From Oscillospiraceae bacterium (GTDB lineage: Bacteria; Bacillota_A; Clostridia; Oscillospirales; Ruminococcaceae): 9,865 bases of DNA. The notes beneath the pieces are model-generated. The model was not told the origin of the DNA. It ran no database searches and worked only from the letters and a program-made list of their open reading frames with translations. Numbering within the stretch: position 1 is the stretch's first letter; each line of letters begins with the position of its first letter. A program made the translations under genes and the position numbers. The stretch lies in the NCBI GenBank assembly GCA_017440445.1, contig JAFSHE010000157.1, positions 1 to 9,865 of the forward strand. Reading direction: 5' to 3'. Shown piece by piece: positions 7,743 through 9,865 of this stretch.

Positions 7743-8006
7743 TTAGTCGTCCTCCTCATCTGTACGGTCGCTGTCATCGGAAGCCTTGCCCGAGATGGTT
7801 TCGGGCTGGAGCGCTGACAGCACCACATGTCCGCTGTCGCATACGATGACCGAGCGGGTCTTGCGCCCGCAGGTGGCGTCGATGGCGGTGCCTGCGTCCT
7901 TTGCAAGCTGCACGATGCGCTTTACAGGCGCAGCCTCGGGGCTTACTACGGACACTATCCTGTCAGCGTTTACCGTATTTCCGAAGCCGATGTTTATAAG
8001 TTTCAT
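7743..8006 (-). CDS. remA: Extracellular matrix regulatory protein RemA family (DUF370)
   Basis: RemA-family proteins are small oligomeric DNA-binding regulators. In B. subtilis RemA activates matrix and osmoprotection genes. This 87-residue protein carries nearly the whole family signature: [56 protein letters not shown]. The basic loop usually written GRRTRA is GRKTRS here, and the preceding aromatic or histidine is cysteine; both are mild variants. The C-terminal tail is acidic ([11 protein letters not shown]), as is the end of B. subtilis RemA. A strong GGGAGGT lies 7 bases before the ATG. It is the first gene of the operon, directly behind a sigma-A promoter. The yicC/yloC homologue that often precedes remA in Firmicutes is not here. 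Confidence 0.95.
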   Translation of the reverse strand: MKLINIGFGNTVNADRIVSVVSPEAAPVKRIVQLAKDAGTAIDATCGRKTRSVIVCDSGHVVLSALQPETISGKASDDSDRTDEEDD

Positions 8007-8048
8007 GGCGGCACCTCCCGATAATTAGCCCATTTTACCTATTTTATC

Positions 8049-8077
8049 AGTATAACACATTCTACGGAAAAAATCAA
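8049..8077 (-). promoter_or_regulatory. Sigma-A type promoter of the remA operon
   Basis: On the minus strand, TTGATT (8072-8077) and TATACT (8049-8054) are separated by exactly 17 bases. TGT directly precedes the -10, giving an extended -10 element. The predicted start near 8042 gives a leader of about 35 bases before the remA ATG at 8006. Four of six -35 bases and five of six -10 bases match consensus. No other promoter of this quality was seen upstream of the nine minus-strand genes. Confidence 0.75.
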
Positions 8078-8084
8078 CCCTGCA

Positions 8085-8145
8085 ACATCCGCACAAACGT
8101 AGGGGCGACCTGTGGTCGCCCGTCTGAAACGGCATCCAAAAAAAC
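8085..8145 (+). repeat. Palindromic intergenic repeat, copy A
   Basis: The unit runs from ACATCCGCACAAACG through the stem to CCAAAAAAAC. Its core is a perfect 8-bp inverted repeat, GGGCGACC (8103-8110), TGT, GGTCGCCC (8114-8121). The left flank is identical to copy F at 9841. The right flank, with ACGGCAT and CC plus a run of A, matches the copies at 9687-9840 with a few changes. It lies just upstream of the remA -35 element. Confidence 0.85.
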
Positions 8146-8162
8146 GGGCAGTCACTGACCGT
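8138..8162 (-). terminator. Candidate minus-strand intrinsic terminator
   Basis: Read on the minus strand, ACGGTCAG, loop TGA, CTGCCCGT form an 8-bp stem with one internal mismatch (8144-8162). The stem runs straight into seven T residues (complement of 8138-8144). This is the shape of a Rho-independent terminator for transcription moving left, and would shield the remA operon from antisense readthrough. No minus-strand gene ends here. The T-run is also part of repeat copy A, so the match could be fortuitous, or the imperfect palindrome could be an operator. Confidence 0.45.
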
Positions 8163-8163
8163 C

Positions 8164-8194
8164 CCTGCACCGCTCGCAGAAAAACATGTGCAGG
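8164..8194. repeat. 7-bp inverted repeat between repeat copies A and B
   Basis: CCTGCAC (8164-8170) and GTGCAGG (8188-8194) are perfect reverse complements separated by 17 bases. The right arm overlaps the left flank of repeat copy B, where other copies read CCGCACAAACG. There is no adjacent T-run in either direction, so it is not an obvious terminator. It could be a hairpin or a protein site. Confidence 0.5.
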
Positions 8195-8245
8195 AACGTA
8201 GGGGCGACCTGTGGTCGCCCGCCAAAAACGATGCCCTGAAAACAT
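8186..8245 (+). repeat. Palindromic intergenic repeat, copy B
   Basis: The core GGGCGACC (8202-8209), TGT, GGTCGCCC (8213-8220) is identical to copy A, including the preceding AACGTAG. The outer flanks are more diverged: ATGTGCAGG on the left and ACGATGCCCTGAAAAC on the right. The core starts 99 bases after that of copy A, against 57-58 in the array at 9687-9865. The extra ~40 bases lie between two AAAAAC motifs and hold the terminator-like hairpin. It ends about 50 bases before the -35 of the DUF1015 gene. Confidence 0.8.
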
Positions 8246-8294
8246 ACGTCATGCCGTCCTACGGTGCAGCAGTATCATACCCGCAAAAAAGCCC

Positions 8295-8323
8295 TTGCGA
8301 AAAGAGGAAATATATGCTACAAT
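8295..8323 (+). promoter_or_regulatory. Sigma-A type promoter of the DUF1015 gene
   Basis: TTGCGA (8295-8300) and TACAAT (8318-8323) are 17 bases apart, and TGC immediately precedes the -10 as an extended element. The predicted start is near 8330, giving a leader of about 39 bases to the ATG at 8369. This promoter also argues against the longer open frame beginning at 8264, whose start would lie upstream of the transcription start. Confidence 0.7.
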
Positions 8324-8368
8324 AAAGTATATTTCAATACGAACACCCGACCGAAAGGAAAAAATGAC

Positions 8369-9625
8369 ATGACAGCATTTACAACAGCCGACATCCTGTT
8401 ACCCAAGCTCTCTGCGGAGGAGATGACAAAGTGGGCGGTAGTAGCCTGCGACCAGTACACGAGCGAGCCTCAGTACTGGGAAAAGACCGCCGAAACAGCG
8501 GGAGAAGCACCCTCTGCGCTGAAGCTGATACTTCCCGAGGTATATCTTGAGTGCGAGGACGTGGAGCAGCGCATATCCGTGATAAACTCCACCATGCAGA
8601 AGTACCTTGCCGAGGAGCTTTTCACCGAGCATAAGGACTGCATGATACTCACCGTCCGCACACAGGCAGACGGCAGGGTGCGCACAGGACTTGTGGGCGC
8701 AATCGACCTTGAAAAGTACGATTACAGCAAGGGCAGCACCTCCGAGGTACGTGCGACCGAGGCTACCGTTGCCTCCCGCATCCCGCCGAGAATGCGCATC
8801 CGCCGTGACGCTGCGCTGGAGCTTCCCCATATAATGATACTGATAGACGATGTAAAGAGGACCGTCATCGAGCCTCTCGAAGCAAGACTTGACAGCCTGC
8901 CCAAGCTGTATGATTTCGAGCTTATGCAGGGCGGCGGACATCTTGCGGGATATCTTGTTGCGGGCGAGGACGCAAAGGCTGTACTCTCCGCACTGGACGC
9001 ACTCGCAGATAAGGAGGACTTCAACCGCCGCTACGGTCTTTCGGGCGAGGAGGTACTTCTGTACGCCATGGGCGACGGAAACCACTCCCTTGCCACCGCA
9101 AAGGCATGCTACGAGGAAAAAAAGGCGGCAGGCGCTCCCGAGGCTGAGATAGCAAGATACGCCCTTGCAGAGGTGGTAAACCTCCACAGCGAGGCGCTTG
9201 AATTCGAGGCTATCCACCGTGTTATCGTTGAAGTGGACGCCGACAGGCTGATGTCAGAGATGACCGAGGCACTGGGTCTTGTAAAGGGTACAGAGGGTCA
9301 GAGCTTCACCGTTGTGCTGAATGGCACAGAGGAGAGCTACACCGTAACAAAACCGAGCGCAAACCTCACCGTGGGCAGCCTTCAGAACTTCCTTGACGGA
9401 TATCTTGCGGCAAACAGCGGCGTTATCGACTACATCCACGGCGATGATGTGGTAAAGTCCCTTTGCGCAGCGGAAAACAGCATCGGCTTCCTGCTGCCCT
9501 CCATGACCAAGGCAGAGCTTTTCCCCACAGTGATCAAGGACGGCGCACTGCCGAGAAAGACCTTCTCTATGGGACACGCACATGACAAGCGTTTCTACTG
9601 CGAGGCGAGAAAGATAAACGGCTGA
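8369..9625 (+). CDS. DUF1015 family protein (COG4198-like), function unknown
   Basis: This 418-residue cytoplasmic protein has no signal peptide or membrane segment. Features typical of the DUF1015 family are KWAVVACDQYTSEPQYW (21-37), a segment RATEATVASR...RRDAALELPHIMILIDD (about 128-161) and the signature MGDGNHSLATAK (234-245). The family's common signature is DGHHRYxTA; the GNHS form is a clostridial-type variant, to my knowledge. That signature resembles the GCHRY/GHHR loop of the ParB/sulfiredoxin fold, which includes serine kinases, so nucleotide or phosphate chemistry is conceivable but unproven. In many genomes DUF1015 genes adjoin serA/serC; here no serine gene is near. The ATG at 8369 has GAAAGGAA about 9 bases upstream. 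It is a single-gene unit on the opposite strand to the operon, bracketed by palindromic repeats, with no canonical terminator after its stop. Confidence 0.82.
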   Translation: MTAFTTADILLPKLSAEEMTKWAVVACDQYTSEPQYWEKTAETAGEAPSALKLILPEVYLECEDVEQRISVINSTMQKYLAEELFTEHKDCMILTVRTQADGRVRTGLVGAIDLEKYDYSKGSTSEVRATEATVASRIPPRMRIRRDAALELPHIMILIDDVKRTVIEPLEARLDSLPKLYDFELMQGGGHLAGYLVAGEDAKAVLSALDALADKEDFNRRYGLSGEEVLLYAMGDGNHSLATAKACYEEKKAAGAPEAEIARYALAEVVNLHSEALEFEAIHRVIVEVDADRLMSEMTEALGLVKGTEGQSFTVVLNGTEESYTVTKPSANLTVGSLQNFLDGYLAANSGVIDYIHGDDVVKSLCAAENSIGFLLPSMTKAELFPTVIKDGALPRKTFSMGHAHDKRFYCEARKING

Positions 9626-9663
9626 CGGATGCCTGAATGACATCTGTTATCAGCGGCACACCG

Positions 9664-9865
9664 CCCCGAAAAAACGCACCCCGCAGGGGTGACCTGTGGT
9701 CGCCCGCAGATACGGCACAAAAAAAACATCCGCACAACCGCAGGGGCGAACAGCGTTCGCCCGCAGATACGGCACCAAAAACACATCCGCACACCCGTAG
9801 GGGCGACCTGCGTTCGCCCGCAGATACGGCACCCAAAAAAACATCCGCACAAACGTAGGGGCGAA
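9664..9865 (+). repeat. Tandem array of palindromic repeats (copies C-F), runs off the right edge
   Basis: Four copies follow one another with stem starts at 9687, 9744, 9801 and 9859, a period of 57-58 bases. The approximate unit is ACATCCGCACAAACGTAGG, the stem, then CGCAGATACGGCACC and a run of A. Stems: C is GGGTGACC/GGTCGCCC (one G-T wobble). D is GGGCGAAC/GTTCGCCC (perfect, altered pair). E is GGGCGACC/GTTCGCCC (one mismatch). F begins GGGCGAA and is cut by the window end. It starts about 40 bases after the DUF1015 stop and belongs to the same family as copies A and B. Conservation runs through the whole unit, so there are no unique spacers. Confidence 0.88.
9678..9690 (+). other. Small alternative hairpin at the start of array copy C
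   Basis: ACCCC (9678-9682), GCA, GGGGT (9686-9690) is a perfect 5-bp stem with a 3-base loop. It uses the left arm of the copy C palindrome, so this hairpin and the main stem are mutually exclusive. It is the first stable hairpin after the DUF1015 stop codon, but no T-run follows it, so I do not call it a terminator. Confidence 0.4.

Larger units (their letters stand above)
8007..8368. other. Divergent intergenic region between remA and the DUF1015 gene
   Basis: This 362-base gap contains no supportable gene. Reading left to right it holds the remA leader and promoter (8007-8077), palindromic repeat copy A (about 8085-8145), a hairpin with a T-run on the minus strand (8138-8162), an inverted repeat (8164-8194), repeat copy B (about 8186-8245) and the promoter and leader of the DUF1015 gene (8295-8368). 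Short open frames across the repeats are spurious. No riboswitch-like fold was recognised; both predicted leaders are under about 40 bases. Confidence 0.8.

Noticed and set aside
7742..7906. A 55-codon N-terminal extension of guanylate kinase
   Set aside because: It overlaps remA, has no domain character, and the ATG at 7741 has a good ribosome site and gives the normal family length.
8025..8252. Two minus-strand open frames of 68-75 residues in the divergent intergenic region
   Set aside because: They cross repeat copies A and B and the remA promoter, show the same repeat-derived peptides, and have no convincing ribosome site or homology.
8264..8368. A 35-codon N-terminal extension of the DUF1015 protein
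   Set aside because: Its start lies upstream of the predicted -35 and -10, the residues are unlike the family, and the ATG at 8369 has a good ribosome site.
9626..9670. A terminator directly after the DUF1015 stop codon
   Set aside because: Only weak pairings were found (such as GATG/CATC and GCGG/CCGC) and no T-run follows on the plus strand.
9567..9858. Several overlapping 66-89 residue open frames on both strands over the array
   Set aside because: They are translations of the repeat unit (recurring SAGERRSPLR-like or CRICGR-like strings), have no ribosome site and vary with frame. They are by-products of repeats free of stop codons.
9664..9865. Regularly spaced repeats resembling a CRISPR array
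   Set aside because: The whole 57-58 base unit is conserved, including the parts between palindromes, so there are no unique spacers. The period is short and no cas gene is present.

Overview
The window looks like chromosome from a Gram-positive Firmicute of the class Clostridia, most likely a GC-rich Ruminococcus-like member of Oscillospirales. The reasons are the Firmicutes-type gene order remA-gmk-priA-def-fmt-rsmB, a YugP-type zinc metallopeptidase between fmt and rsmB, strong AGGAGG-like ribosome sites, and sigma-A promoters with extended -10 elements. The species assignment is inference. No rRNA, tRNA, transposase, integrase or phage gene is visible.

From 8006 down to the left edge, nine genes lie head to tail on the minus strand and appear to form one operon: remA, gmk, priA, a first def, an HD-domain phosphohydrolase, a second def, fmt, a membrane zinc metallopeptidase and rsmB, which is cut by the left edge. 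Gaps are 1 to about 40 bases and gmk and priA are coupled. A well-formed promoter (TTGATT, 17 bp, TATACT, with TG upstream of the -10) lies about 45-70 bases upstream of remA. The genes combine nucleotide supply (Gmk), replication restart (PriA), formylation of initiator tRNA (Fmt), deformylation of nascent proteins (two deformylases), 16S rRNA methylation (RsmB) and a matrix-gene regulator (RemA). Relative to B. subtilis, rpoZ and coaBC are absent between gmk and priA. The deformylase gene is duplicated around an HD hydrolase.

The divergent intergenic region 8007-8368 holds two outward-facing promoters. Between them are two copies of a ~57-bp palindromic repeat, and between those copies a hairpin plus T-run that looks like a minus-strand terminator.

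On the plus strand, 8369-9625 encodes a DUF1015-family protein of unknown function with its own promoter. Directly downstream the same repeat forms a tandem array with a 57-58 bp period that runs off the right edge. The gene is therefore bracketed by one repeat family in one orientation. One repeat copy shows a compensated base-pair change in its stem, and another joins mismatched arms from two stem types.

Most of the window is housekeeping. The parts most worth a second look are the palindromic repeats around the DUF1015 gene, the def-HD-def arrangement, and the DEEG (not DEEH) helicase motif II in PriA.
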